From NCBI GenBank assembly GCA_030428205.1, contig JAUIBK010000012.1, positions 1 to 64,000 on the forward strand: DNA of 64,000 nucleotides. Direction: 5' to 3'. The DNA is from a bacterium (lineage in GTDB: Bacteria; Bdellovibrionota_C; UBA2361; RFPC01). Positions 1 to 8,400 of the stretch are shown here, piece by piece. A program made the translations under genes and the position numbers. Each line of letters opens with the position of its first letter. Position 1 is the stretch's first letter. Under the pieces are notes generated by a model. That model made no database searches. It worked only from the letters and a program-made list of their open reading frames with translations, and was not told the origin of the DNA.

Positions 1-520
1 CATTTGCATTAAACCTCCTGGCATCATTATAAGCCGCCCATCGCACGACCTTATATTTCCTTGAAATTCCACATGCAGCATCATGAAAGCAATTGTATCC
101 CGGATAATCAGAGATCCTCTCAACAAGCCCGTCCTGAACAGGCTGGAGAACTGTGTACCAAAAGTACTCTTCAATATCTTCAAAATTAGGAAGAAATTCT
201 TGAGAATATCGGCGAGCCCAAAAACGACCTCCCGAGTACTCTGGTGTATGACGAGCAACTGCTCTCGCAACTGTGGAGTTAAAGTCTCTCATGAACGAAG
301 CCCTATTCGCCTCTGGGAATAAAGCAGGACACTGTATATGGTTCCCTTCAATGGCGAGAGCATAGAGCTTCACGCTGTAGCGCTCAGCATATTTAGCTGC
401 ATACCCCAGTATAGCCTTACTTAGCTGTGGATTATTCACAAACCACAGCTCACTATTTCGGCTACGGGTAGTTAAAAATGAGGCAACATCTGAAGATTCA
501 ATTCGAGGATGATAACCCAT
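1..520 (-). CDS. REP-associated tyrosine transposase-like protein (Y1 family), 3' end outside the window
   Basis: An open frame runs leftward from an ATG at 518-520 off the left edge, giving at least 173 residues. An AAGGAAG ribosome-binding site precedes the start. The protein resembles REP-associated (IS200-like) tyrosine transposases. It has the core NHIQCPALF near residues 60-68, where the family normally has an HUH metal pair such as NHVHLL. It also has the C-terminal stretch PVQDGLVERISDYPGY (127-142), which matches the family's NPVRAGLV...DYPWSS region and places the catalytic tyrosine at Tyr122. Only one histidine of the HUH pair is present (H61; position 63 is Gln), so metal binding and nicking may be altered or lost. 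These proteins usually act on short palindromic chromosomal repeats. A copy of a short dispersed repeat lies about 85 bp upstream at 604. Confidence 0.7.
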   Translation of the reverse strand, partial: MGYHPRIESSDVASFLTTRSRNSELWFVNNPQLSKAILGYAAKYAERYSVKLYALAIEGNHIQCPALFPEANRASFMRDFNSTVARAVARHTPEYSGGRFWARRYSQEFLPNFEDIEEYFWYTVLQPVQDGLVERISDYPGYNCFHDAACGISRKYKVVRWAAYNDARRFNAN

Positions 521-603
521 AAACTTCCTTATCATCTATGTGAGAATAATTTCTCTTAGCACTCCTCTATTCGTAGAAAGTGCGAGAAAGTTGAGTGGTT
601 TTT

Positions 604-650
604 CACGAAGTCTCTGAGGAAAGTACGGGGGGAAAGTACGGGGGGGGGCC
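604..650. repeat. Copy of a dispersed repeat plus a tandem GGAAAGTACGGGGG duplication
   Basis: CACGAAGTCTCTGAGGA at 604-620 recurs at 4091 and, in near-identical form, at 4979 and 5022. It is followed directly by two copies of GGAAAGTACGGGGG and a long G run. The stretch lies between the transposase-like gene and tRNA-Arg and contains no gene that I can support. Confidence 0.6.
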
Positions 651-662
651 GGTGTCGCAAAG

Positions 663-736
663 CGCCCCCGGCATGATTCGAACATGCGACACCAGCTTTA
701 GGAAAGCTGTGCTCTATCCTACTGAGCTACGGGGGC
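663..736 (-). tRNA. tRNA-Arg (anticodon CCT)
   Basis: The reverse strand folds as a complete cloverleaf. It has acceptor GCCCCCG/CGGGGGC, D stem GCTC/GAGC, anticodon stem CAGCT/AGCTG around loop TTCCTAA, variable loop GTGTC, and T arm GCATG-TTCGAAT-CATGC. The anticodon CCT reads AGG. The discriminator base is G, and no CCA is encoded (GCTTTG follows), so the 3' end must be added by a CCA-adding enzyme. This differs from tRNA-Gly in the same window. Confidence 0.95.
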
Positions 737-811
737 AAATGTGGTTGGGCCTCGAATGGGGCACAAAAAAAGCGTAGCATGGAGGTCCGGGGTTTTCAAT
801 TCCGTACGGGG

Positions 812-1612
812 CTACTTTTCTGGGAAAAACGAGAGCGGATCTACAGCGACATTTTTCCCGCTCTTATCACGAACCCGCACTTCAAAATGCAAATGGGGTC
901 CCGTCGCTTTCCCACTCTGCCCTACATCTGCAATATGCTCCCCTTTTCGAACCCTCTCTCCCTTACGAGCCCTATTACGTCTATTGTGGGCATACACAGT
1001 CAAAAGAGTTTCTCCGCGAACAACTACGAGATTTCCATATCCTCGTAATCCTGCCCCGCTATAAACAACCGTCCCTGAATGAGCTGCGTAAATCGGAGTT
1101 CCACTTGGAGCAGCAACATCAATTCCCTCATGAAACGAGAACCAACGACGCCCAAAGCGTGAACTCATATATCCTTTTTTCCCTGTCGGCCAGGCAAGTC
1201 GACCTACTTCCCTTTCAGCTCTCCCCAAATTCAAAGTCTTGTGAGTATTGGGGTTCCAGCCCTTAGAAGACGTAGGCTTTGAACTTGAGGCAGACTGTTG
1301 TGAATGGCTTTGACGTGTCTTATCAAGAGACTGCCCATTGTACGGCACATACAACAGTCGCCCAATTTGAAGAGACTTTGGATCATCTATATCATTCAAA
1401 TCGGCAAGGTCATCAAGATCAACAGCAAACCGCTGAGAGATCCCTCCTAAGGTATCCCCGGGCTCCACTGGATACTGAATAAACTTCTGTGTTCGCGGAG
1501 GTTTAAAAAACGAGCACGCAGAAACAGAGGCAGCAAGTATCCCAACAAGGAATATGCGGGCTAGGCTCCATTTTGTTGGAGCGTTATGTTCTTTTTCTTT
1601 CGAGGATGCCAC
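812..1612 (-). CDS. LysM and M23 (LytM) metallopeptidase lipoprotein, NlpD-like
   Basis: The 266-residue protein is probably anchored in the outer membrane and cleaves, or controls cleavage of, peptidoglycan cross-links. A hydrophobic signal ends in a lipobox with Cys33 (SVSAC). A LysM peptidoglycan-binding domain spans about 46-90, a Ser/Gln-rich linker follows, and an M23 domain spans about 150-262. The zinc-site residues are intact: His161 and Asp165 in HEGIDV, His209 in YAHN, and HLH at 240-242. Enterobacterial NlpD lacks some of these, so this protein could be an active endopeptidase. The start is GTG, 52 bp inside the end of the dedA-like gene, and no later start keeps the signal peptide. 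It is the last gene of a pcm-dedA-peptidase operon, an order reminiscent of the pcm-nlpD neighbourhood of proteobacteria. Confidence 0.9.
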   Translation of the reverse strand: MASSKEKEHNAPTKWSLARIFLVGILAASVSACSFFKPPRTQKFIQYPVEPGDTLGGISQRFAVDLDDLADLNDIDDPKSLQIGRLLYVPYNGQSLDKTRQSHSQQSASSSKPTSSKGWNPNTHKTLNLGRAEREVGRLAWPTGKKGYMSSRFGRRWFSFHEGIDVAAPSGTPIYAAHSGTVVYSGAGLRGYGNLVVVRGETLLTVYAHNRRNRARKGERVRKGEHIADVGQSGKATGPHLHFEVRVRDKSGKNVAVDPLSFFPEK

Positions 1613-2208
1613 CAGAAAAAATACGCAACACTAATAACCACAACAACTCCAGCAAGCCAGTAACCAACAACCTTAGCTACGCGACCCGCTTCAGCACTTT
1701 CACCAAGTACATATCCGAGACTCACTAGGATTATGACCCATATACCCGCTCCAGCAGAAGTCAAAACCGAAAATTTTCCAAATGGCATCTTTGCAAGCCC
1801 TGCAGGGATTGAAATCCATTGCCGGATACCAAAAATAAGTCGGCCTACAAACGTAGCAAAGGCACCGTGCTGCAAGAACATCTTTTCAAGAGTCAGGAAC
1901 TTCTCTTCCGACAACAAAAAATACTTTCCATAACGGAGAATAAAAGAACGACCAAAAGTATAAGAGAGGTAATAATTGATACCTGCGCCAACAAGACTTC
2001 CAGCGATACCAGCAACACAAGCCATCACAGCATTCATATCCCCTTGATGAGCTAGATATCCCGCTGGAATAAGGACCACCTCACTAGGAAAAGGTACAAA
2101 AGAGCTCTCTAAGGTCATCAGCAGAAAAATACCGAGATACCCCATGCCATCTACAAGGGCAACAACGTAGTCAATAAACTGGTGAAGGAACAGAGAGAGT
2201 TCAGACAT
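1561..2208 (-). CDS. DedA family inner-membrane protein
   Basis: A 215-residue polytopic membrane protein of the DedA/SNARE-associated family, whose members are linked to lipid (undecaprenyl-phosphate) flipping and proton-driven transport. The signature FVGRLIFGIRQWISIPAGLA followed by KMPFGKF is well preserved, with the family's paired arginines and proline-glycine turn. The early motif ESSFVPFPSEVVLIPAGYLA corresponds to the acidic re-entrant segment. The frame is open further upstream, but the ATG at 2208 has a good GAGGAA ribosome-binding site and gives the usual family length, so I chose it. It lies between pcm and the M23 peptidase gene on the same strand. Confidence 0.92.
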   Translation of the reverse strand: MSELSLFLHQFIDYVVALVDGMGYLGIFLLMTLESSFVPFPSEVVLIPAGYLAHQGDMNAVMACVAGIAGSLVGAGINYYLSYTFGRSFILRYGKYFLLSEEKFLTLEKMFLQHGAFATFVGRLIFGIRQWISIPAGLAKMPFGKFSVLTSAGAGIWVIILVSLGYVLGESAEAGRVAKVVGYWLAGVVVVISVAYFFWWHPRKKKNITLQQNGA

Positions 2209-2254
2209 CGAATTCCTCAACAAAAAGAAACAGATATGGAAAATGAGGACTTCA

Positions 2255-2926
2255 TTAACAAGCCTCTGGAAAAGCACTCTTTTCTAACACTATTCGCCGA
2301 AGATCTCCACCGTGAGACTCAAAGAGGCAAAGCCTTTGTCCCTCAGGGAGTAGGATTGGCACCACGATACGCCCGCCATCTCTTCTGAGGTCATTTTTCC
2401 ATCTTTCTGGGAGCTCTTTGAAAGCCACCCAAGAGAGGATCCCATCAAACGGGGCCTCGTCTCCCCATCCGTACGAACCACACATCGTCTTGATCATCAC
2501 CTTAGCAAAACCTTGCGCGTCTAAGGTCCTACGGGTCTTTTGAGCGAGAAGTCCCACTTTTTCAACACTAAACACTCTGGCGCCTAAAGAGCTTAAAAGA
2601 GCTGCTGAGTATCCAGAACCGGTACCAACCTCGAGAATCTGATGAGACTTTTCCACGTGAAGCAGTGAAAGGAGTCGCGCCATATGCGAAGGGCGGTGCA
2701 CAAACTGCTCAAATCCAATCGGAAGTGAAACATCATCAAAGGCACGTACAACAAACCGACGCTCAAGAAAAACTTCTCGAGGAACATCACAGAAAGCACG
2801 CACGAGACGAGACTCCACACGCTCATCAAGCACCGCAGCTTTGTTAACAACATCACAAGCAAAACGCTTGCGCTTACTTGTAATTGCAGCTGATTTTTGT
2901 TGTTGGGTAGACAGTGCTCTTGTCAC
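2255..2926 (-). CDS. pcm: Protein-L-isoaspartate O-methyltransferase
   Basis: This 223-residue cytosolic enzyme methylates L-isoaspartyl residues in aged proteins with S-adenosylmethionine, starting their repair. The SAM-binding motif ILEVGTGSGYSA lies at 97-108. The substrate-side segment GFEQFVHRPSHMARLL (71-86) takes the place of the usual QTISQPYMVA-type motif and is divergent. VFSVEKV and GSYGWGDEAPFDGIL correspond to motifs post-I and II. The start is GTG with a strong GGAGGAG site. The N-terminus is about 20 basic residues longer than the core family. It is the first gene of the operon with the DedA and M23 genes, and is divergent from the DnaJ-like gene. Confidence 0.88.
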   Translation of the reverse strand: MTRALSTQQQKSAAITSKRKRFACDVVNKAAVLDERVESRLVRAFCDVPREVFLERRFVVRAFDDVSLPIGFEQFVHRPSHMARLLSLLHVEKSHQILEVGTGSGYSAALLSSLGARVFSVEKVGLLAQKTRRTLDAQGFAKVMIKTMCGSYGWGDEAPFDGILSWVAFKELPERWKNDLRRDGGRIVVPILLPEGQRLCLFESHGGDLRRIVLEKSAFPEAC

Positions 2927-3011
2927 AAAAAGGCTCCTCCGGAAATAGGATCCTACTGGGCCTTACGGAGATGAGGCAAGACCAAAAGATTCTTATGCAT
3001 ACAATCCTCTA

Positions 3012-3040
3012 TTGAAACTTGTGTAATCTTAGTACATTAT
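3012..3040 (+). promoter_or_regulatory. Sigma70-type promoter of the dnaJ-like gene
   Basis: TTGAAA at 3012-3017 and CATTAT at 3035-3040 are separated by exactly 17 bp. Transcription would begin near 3047, only about five bases before the ATG at 3052. No Shine-Dalgarno sequence precedes that ATG, so the mRNA may be nearly leaderless. Confidence 0.55.
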
Positions 3041-3051
3041 GAGCAGACTGC

Positions 3052-4062
3052 ATGGAAAACTACTATAACACTCTCGGACTCAATTCCTCTGCTACCGAAA
3101 ATGAGATTCGCCGCGCCTACCGCATACTTGCTCGTCGTTACCATCCCGATGTTAACCCAGGAAAAGACTCTAGCAATCGATTCAAAGAAATCGCCGAAGC
3201 GTACCGCATCCTAAGCGACCAGAAACGCCGAGAAAAATACGATATAGAATTTGAGCAAGCAGAACAAAAATTTCAGCAAGCAAGGTATCGCGCCTACACC
3301 GAGCAAGCACGTAAAAAATTTCAAGAACAAAGCCGAGCATACGCTAATAAAAAACGAGCTGACGAAAAACGGGAACAAGACAAACCGAAAACTCCTCCCT
3401 CCACTCCTCAAGCAAGAAAACGCGATCCTATCGACATCCTTCGAACTGCTGCAAAAAACTTTATCTACAAACCTATCCCCAACCCATTTACAAAGCGAAC
3501 AGCAAACTTGAAACACCCTTCTCCCGGTAGTGTGTCCATTATTGAAGTTTCCATCACCGTGGAAGACTCTATTCTTGGCGTTCGAAAATCTATCGAACTA
3601 TCTGATGGGAGCTCTGCTCGAAAAATCTCCGTTCGAATCCCACCAGGTGCTTACACTGGTAGCGTCGTAAGAATGCGTAATACTGAGAATGCTTCTGAAG
3701 AGCTTGTGCTCGTCGTTCGCGTAGCACGCCATCCTTTTCTTTCAATCGAAAAAAAAGGACTCATTGTAGACCTGCCGGTAACAATTCATGAGGCTACATG
3801 TGGGGCGAATATCATTGTACCTTCACTCGACGACCAGATCGTGCTCAAGGTCCCTGCACAAACCCAGAGTGGCACATATATTCGGCTGCAAGGTCGCGGG
3901 ATTACTTTAAAAGACAAATCTCGTGGAGATCTTTTCTACCGAGTCATTGTACGCGTTCCTGATAGTGGGCCAGCTGACACCCTCAAGTCTATAACCGGTG
4001 AACTCAACGAGTACTACTCTGGCAATATTCGCTCGAACCTACCTAAATCAATCCCATCATAA
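3052..4062 (+). CDS. DnaJ-class co-chaperone without zinc fingers (CbpA-like)
   Basis: A 336-residue Hsp40 that would stimulate the ATPase of DnaK and deliver clients. The J domain occupies about 3-66, with HPD at 31-33. A basic, Gln/Lys-rich linker (about 70-135) replaces the Gly/Phe region, and there is no CxxCxGxG zinc-finger module. Two C-terminal beta-sandwich domains follow (about 165-325), with typical phrases such as KISVRIPPGAYTGSVVRM and GDLFYRVIVRVPD. This layout is that of type II proteins such as CbpA. It is transcribed alone, divergently from pcm, with the ATG very close to the predicted transcription start. Confidence 0.88.
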   Translation: MENYYNTLGLNSSATENEIRRAYRILARRYHPDVNPGKDSSNRFKEIAEAYRILSDQKRREKYDIEFEQAEQKFQQARYRAYTEQARKKFQEQSRAYANKKRADEKREQDKPKTPPSTPQARKRDPIDILRTAAKNFIYKPIPNPFTKRTANLKHPSPGSVSIIEVSITVEDSILGVRKSIELSDGSSARKISVRIPPGAYTGSVVRMRNTENASEELVLVVRVARHPFLSIEKKGLIVDLPVTIHEATCGANIIVPSLDDQIVLKVPAQTQSGTYIRLQGRGITLKDKSRGDLFYRVIVRVPDSGPADTLKSITGELNEYYSGNIRSNLPKSIPS

Positions 4063-4090
4063 ATGACCTAACCTTGCTCCCTCCAACCAC

Positions 4091-4106
4091 CACGAAGTCT
4101 CTGAGG
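4091..4106. repeat. Copy of the CACGAAGTCTCTGAG dispersed repeat
   Basis: CACGAAGTCTCTGAGG at 4091-4106, in the gap between the DnaJ-like gene and fpr, is identical over 16 bp to the copy at 604. Confidence 0.55.
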
Positions 4107-4153
4107 AATTATTTGAGGCTGCGGAAAAATATTCCCCACTCGCTGCTCATCTT

Positions 4154-4162
4154 TGATATAAT
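4154..4162 (+). promoter_or_regulatory. Extended -10 promoter of fpr
   Basis: TGATATAAT at 4154-4162 is a perfect TATAAT preceded by the TGn extension. There is no recognisable -35 box, as is common with extended -10 promoters. The TTG start codon lies 25 bp downstream. Confidence 0.5.
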
Positions 4163-4186
4163 GACATAATTCTTTGGGAGTTTTTT

Positions 4187-4936
4187 TTGTATAACGCTAC
4201 CCTACAAAATCGAGAAGAGGTTGCACCCGGACTTTTTCTCATAAAAGTCCTCCCTGATGCAGGAGTTCCTGATTTCTTGCCCGGTCAGTATGTTGCCATG
4301 GGGCTGCCACCTGAGCGCAGTGCCGCCCTAGAAGCAAGGAAACCTAAGCTCATTAAACGTGCCTACTCCATCGCCTCCTCCCCTCACGAAAAGGACGGTT
4401 TTGAGTTCTACATCGCCCTCGTTGAAGAGGGGGCTTTAACCCCTCAGCTCAATGACCTCAAAGAAGGTGACCGACTGTTTGTCGCCGATAAAGTAGTGGG
4501 TGCCTTCACCTGTGAAGAGATCCCTCCTGGAAAGCGAGTATTTTTTGTTTCAACTGGGACCGGGATTGCGCCGTACATCTCTATGCTGCGAAATAAAAAA
4601 GTCCTCGACAAATCTGACTCAGTCCACCTTCTTCATGGCGTAAGATATTCCTCAGATCTGGCTTACCGTGATGAATTACAGAACCTCGCCAGTAGGCAGC
4701 CACGCTTTCACTACCACCCAACCGTCAGCAGAGAGGACCCCACCTGGACTGGTGAGCGTGGATATGTCCAAAACCTCTTCAAGGAGGAGCTCACTCCTCA
4801 TGCAGAGACAGATCACATCTTTTTATGTGGCAATCCTGCCATGATCAATGAGCTAGAAGAAAAACTCCTTGCCGTTGGCTTCACCCTGCACTCGAGGAAG
4901 AAACCCGGAAATCTCCACGTAGAGAAGTACTGGTAA
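4187..4936 (+). CDS. fpr: Ferredoxin/flavodoxin-NADP reductase
   Basis: This 249-residue flavoenzyme moves electrons between NADPH and ferredoxin or flavodoxin. The FAD-binding domain carries RAYSIAS (58-64), the RxYS flavin motif. The NADP domain carries STGTGIAPYISML (122-134), and the C-terminus ends in EKYW, where family members have an aromatic residue stacking on the flavin. I chose the TTG start because GGGAG lies six bases upstream and the resulting N-terminus (MYNATLQNREEVAPGLF) fits the family. It is monocistronic, with its own extended -10 promoter. Confidence 0.88.
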   Translation: MYNATLQNREEVAPGLFLIKVLPDAGVPDFLPGQYVAMGLPPERSAALEARKPKLIKRAYSIASSPHEKDGFEFYIALVEEGALTPQLNDLKEGDRLFVADKVVGAFTCEEIPPGKRVFFVSTGTGIAPYISMLRNKKVLDKSDSVHLLHGVRYSSDLAYRDELQNLASRQPRFHYHPTVSREDPTWTGERGYVQNLFKEELTPHAETDHIFLCGNPAMINELEEKLLAVGFTLHSRKKPGNLHVEKYW

Positions 4937-4974
4937 CAATGAGCTTTTCACCTCCCAGTTATACCCATTTTGAA

Positions 4975-5047
4975 GTTACACGAAGTCTCTGAGAGAAAAA
5001 CAATGGAGAAAAACAATGTTACACGAAGTCTCTGAGAGAAAAACAAT
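4975..5047. repeat. Tandem pair of the dispersed repeat, 43-bp period
   Basis: The 30-bp block that begins GTTACACGAAGTCTCTGAG and ends AAAAACAAT occurs at 4975-5004 and again, identically, at 5018-5047. The 13 bases between the copies repeat the block's own tail. The second copy ends at the base before the metzincin stop codon. Confidence 0.8.
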
Positions 5048-5776
5048 CTACTTGGCTGGTTGAGGGGAGATCTCGTCTCGGTCGGATTGGGAGCTGCGAA
5101 AGAGGCCGGTGTGAGTCAGTGCGCTACCTGTGACGCTCTGGAAACGGCCAGATTGTTTGGTGTGCATTTCCTTTAGGGAACGATCATCAAACGCAAGGGT
5201 CCTTCTCTCACGAGGGGCCATGACGCTCATTACGCCACTCGTTGAATGAGCTGCTCCGAATAGATGAGCTAACTCATGCAACATAACCACAGTATCCTCT
5301 TTGAGGTTTCCAGTCACCACGCCGTAAGCCAAAGCATTGGGGACCTTTCCAACAAGCCCCACACCCTCCGCATACCCATACACCGGATAGTGAGCAAGTG
5401 GCACATCCTCAGATGCTGGTAGCATAATATAGATGAGATCATAATTTTCTTCCATGTGGCGTACCAGAAACGACTTCCATGCAAGTAGATAGTTTGTTAC
5501 ATGCTTCGCTGACGTGTTGTGCGAGAGATACTTCTGCTCCCAATTGAGTAGCTGGATATTTGCCTGCTCAAAGAGCTCCATACGCGCCTGCTCAAACGCC
5601 CTCCAGGCAGCCGTTGTGTCAACATCATTAGCAAAAACAAGAAGTATCCGCGCTTGTCTGTGTGGGAAAAGTGGTGGCAAAGAGTCGCTCTGGTTGGCAG
5701 CACACCCAAAGAACAGTGTCGACATGACGACACAACATACAGCGCTCATAATAGAGGAACTCAATGCCCTGTTCAC
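5048..5776 (-). CDS. Metzincin-type zinc protease, probable lipoprotein
   Basis: A 242-residue exported protein. A hydrophobic signal (about residues 8-24) ends in FFGC, so Cys25 may be lipidated, though the lipobox is not ideal. The zinc signature HELAHLFGAAH (HExxHxxGxxH, His167, Glu168, His171, His177) is complete. It is followed by SVMAP, the Met-turn of metzincins. I recognise no subfamily; archaemetzincin- or matrixin-like small proteases are the closest idea. The GTG start at 5776 has GGGAGAG six bases upstream, better than the first ATG at 5749, which has none. It follows secF on the same strand and may be co-transcribed with it. Its stop codon abuts the repeat pair at 4975-5047. Confidence 0.75.
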   Translation of the reverse strand: MNRALSSSIMSAVCCVVMSTLFFGCAANQSDSLPPLFPHRQARILLVFANDVDTTAAWRAFEQARMELFEQANIQLLNWEQKYLSHNTSAKHVTNYLLAWKSFLVRHMEENYDLIYIMLPASEDVPLAHYPVYGYAEGVGLVGKVPNALAYGVVTGNLKEDTVVMLHELAHLFGAAHSTSGVMSVMAPRERRTLAFDDRSLKEMHTKQSGRFQSVTGSALTHTGLFRSSQSDRDEISPQPAK

Positions 5777-5871
5777 GGTGATCTCTCCCAACGCCTCGCT
5801 GCAATAAGAAATATCGGCAGATTCCACTTCCAACAAGAGGGAGAAGCAAAAATCCTATGTATTTAAGGAGG

Positions 5872-6801
5872 TTATCCGGTTACTTTTTCGCCACTTCCTG
5901 AAGACGGCTCGGGAGCTCTTCGCATATTTTCAAATGCTAGCGCCACAGGTGAGGCAATAAAAATTGTTGAGTACGTACCAGTGATCACCCCGACACAGAG
6001 GAATAGGCTTAGATCAGCAATCGCTCCACCGCCATAAACAAGAAGCGCAATAGCAGAAAAGAGAGTAAGCAAACTCGTTATCACCGTACGAGAAAGAGTG
6101 CGATTAATACTGAAATTCATGAGTTCCAGGAGATCAAATTTCTTCTGCCGGAAAATCTCCTCCCGAATACGGTCAAAAACAATAATGGTATCGTTTACAG
6201 AGTAACCAACAATGGTGAGAGCAGCTGCAAGTGTAGCTACACTAATCGTGTTTCCACAAAAGAGATACACCCCCATCGTCACAATAACGTCATGAAACAG
6301 AGCTGCAACTGCTCCTACAGCAAAAGCCATCTCAAAACGATAAGTAATATACAGCAACATTCCAAAGAGGCCCACAACGATGGCAATCAGAGCGTTGCGT
6401 TTGAGTTCATTTCCTATGGTAGGGCCTACAAAGTCCTGTTGAATAATTTTATATTCACCCAGACCTCCATCAGAGAGCTTTGAGGTGATGCTCGATAGCA
6501 CCTCTTTCGAATCAAGCTCACTTGAGACACGTATAGAAAATTCATTACTACCCATCTCAAAGGACTGCACCACAACGTCCATATCATCACCGGAAAGAGC
6601 TTTTCGGATTGCTTCACTTGTCGTTTGCTCTTCAAAGCTCACGATTATCTTATGGCCGCCAAGATAGTCGATACCGTACTTAGACTCACCACGCTCAATC
6701 CAAATATAAGCAGAAGCCGCGACAAGAATGGCAGACAAGAAAAAAGCGAAATACTTCTTTCCGAGGAAATCAATTTTAAGGTCTGAGGAGATGAGCTTCA
6801 T
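5872..6801 (-). CDS. secF: Protein translocase subunit SecF
   Basis: This 309-residue inner-membrane protein pairs with SecD and uses the proton gradient to finish protein export through SecYEG. One N-terminal membrane segment is followed by the periplasmic P1-like domain, which begins GIDYLGGHKIIVSFEE (the family's GIDFxGG). Five more membrane segments include GYSVNDTIIVFDRIREE, the conserved SecF loop. The ATG at 6801 has an AAGGAT site; an upstream in-frame TTG has none. Third gene of yajC-secD-secF. Confidence 0.96.
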   Translation of the reverse strand: MKLISSDLKIDFLGKKYFAFFLSAILVAASAYIWIERGESKYGIDYLGGHKIIVSFEEQTTSEAIRKALSGDDMDVVVQSFEMGSNEFSIRVSSELDSKEVLSSITSKLSDGGLGEYKIIQQDFVGPTIGNELKRNALIAIVVGLFGMLLYITYRFEMAFAVGAVAALFHDVIVTMGVYLFCGNTISVATLAAALTIVGYSVNDTIIVFDRIREEIFRQKKFDLLELMNFSINRTLSRTVITSLLTLFSAIALLVYGGGAIADLSLFLCVGVITGTYSTIFIASPVALAFENMRRAPEPSSGSGEKVTG

Positions 6802-6832
6802 CGAATATATCCTTCGTTTCAATCAATTGTTG

Positions 6833-8374
6833 CTATATAGAGAGCTGTTGGTTTTTTCCTTCAAGTCGGAAGAAGTCAAACCCCAAACGGGCAACAAATG
6901 TTGCACAATAGATAGTGGTTAAAATACCGATGGAGAGCGTGACTGCAAAACCACGAATAGGGCCACTTCCAAAGTAGTAGAGGATCAGTCCAGCCAAAAG
7001 AGTTGTCACATTAGAGTCGATAATGGCAGACAAGGCCTTGTCAAAGCCAGACTTAACAGCTGCCGAGCGACCTGCGCCATTTCGTATCTCTTCACGAATA
7101 CGCTCAAAGATAATCACATTAGCATCAACCGCCATACCGACGGTAAGGGCTAGCCCTGCTAATCCCGGAAGAGTAAGCGTTGCACCAAAAGCAGAGAGCG
7201 CAGCCATAACGAGTAAAATATTAAGAATCAAAGCAGAAGAGGCAACCACTCCAGACTTTTTGTAGTAGATGGACATGAAAACAATAATAAGGAGAAAACC
7301 TACAAAGATAGCAGTTATTCCCTTCTCAATCGATTCCTGACCAAGTGTTGGGCCTACCGTACGCTCCTCAAGAACCTTTAACGGAGCCGGAAGCGCTCCA
7401 GCACGAAGCACGATTGCTAGTTGTCGGGCTTCAGTCGCCGAAAAGCTTCCAGTAATGCTCGCACGCCCACCGGCAATCGGTTCATTGATACGCGGCGCAG
7501 AGTACTCAACTCCATCAAGGATAATTGAGAGCTCGCGACCGACTCCGTCGGTAGTGATCTTTCGGAAAGTTCGGGCTCCCTCAGTTGTCAGTGTCAGTGA
7601 AACTTCAATCTGGGAGTTAATCCGAGAAACCCGAGCATCATCAACAGCCTCACCGGTCATTTGCACCTCGTCTTCAACCGGCACCTCATTTCCATCCATA
7701 TCCTTGATCATGACCTGGTAGGCTCTTGTTTGTGAGTTAGGACGAAAACGGAATTCAAGCTTAGCAACCGAACCAACGACCTTTTTGACTGATTCGACAT
7801 CGGACACACCTGGCATCTGTAGAATGATACGACGCTTTCCAACCTTTTGAATGAGCGGTTCTGCTACACCAAATTGGTCGACACGATTTCGAAGCGTTTC
7901 AATCGCCTGGTCAACAGCGCTTTTCATGATGTTTTGCGCGTCTCGTTCGCTAATTCCATAACGTAACGTAACCCTTCCACGCGCATCCTCAGTACGTCCC
8001 TTAGCGCTGTAGGCACTGCCATACTCATCCTCGATGAGCTTTTCCGCTTTCTCTGCTACCCGATCATTTAAGAACGTAAGCTCAAACTCAGTCGGTGAAA
8101 CTACATTTGTACGGGTAATCGCAATCTTCTCTTTGCGTAAATCACGCTTCATCGTAAGCGCAGCTGCTTGAAGCCTACTTTTTACTGCCTCCTCGGCTTC
8201 AACCTCATACGCCAAGTAAACCCCACCACTGAGATCGAGCCCGAGTGAAATTGGTTTTGAAATCCAACTTCTTTCTTTAAAGGACTCACTAAAAAAGGTA
8301 GGGACAAGAAAAATAATGGCAAGTACAATGACTCCCACATAAATTCCTACACGTTTTTGGAGATCTGAAGACAT
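6833..8374 (-). CDS. secD: Protein translocase subunit SecD
   Basis: A 513-residue partner of SecF. The N-terminal segment leads into GLDLSGGVYLAYEV, the family's GLDLxGG hallmark. A large periplasmic region follows, including LRNRVDQFGVAEPLIQKVG and RIILQMPGV. Six membrane segments sit in the C-terminal third, with GMAVDANVIIFERIREE. The length is typical of compact SecD proteins. The gene lies 31 bp upstream of secF and 26 bp downstream of yajC. Confidence 0.97.
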   Translation of the reverse strand: MSSDLQKRVGIYVGVIVLAIIFLVPTFFSESFKERSWISKPISLGLDLSGGVYLAYEVEAEEAVKSRLQAAALTMKRDLRKEKIAITRTNVVSPTEFELTFLNDRVAEKAEKLIEDEYGSAYSAKGRTEDARGRVTLRYGISERDAQNIMKSAVDQAIETLRNRVDQFGVAEPLIQKVGKRRIILQMPGVSDVESVKKVVGSVAKLEFRFRPNSQTRAYQVMIKDMDGNEVPVEDEVQMTGEAVDDARVSRINSQIEVSLTLTTEGARTFRKITTDGVGRELSIILDGVEYSAPRINEPIAGGRASITGSFSATEARQLAIVLRAGALPAPLKVLEERTVGPTLGQESIEKGITAIFVGFLLIIVFMSIYYKKSGVVASSALILNILLVMAALSAFGATLTLPGLAGLALTVGMAVDANVIIFERIREEIRNGAGRSAAVKSGFDKALSAIIDSNVTTLLAGLILYYFGSGPIRGFAVTLSIGILTTIYCATFVARLGFDFFRLEGKNQQLSI

Positions 8375-8400
8375 ACTTATTCCTTGATTAACACTAAAAA

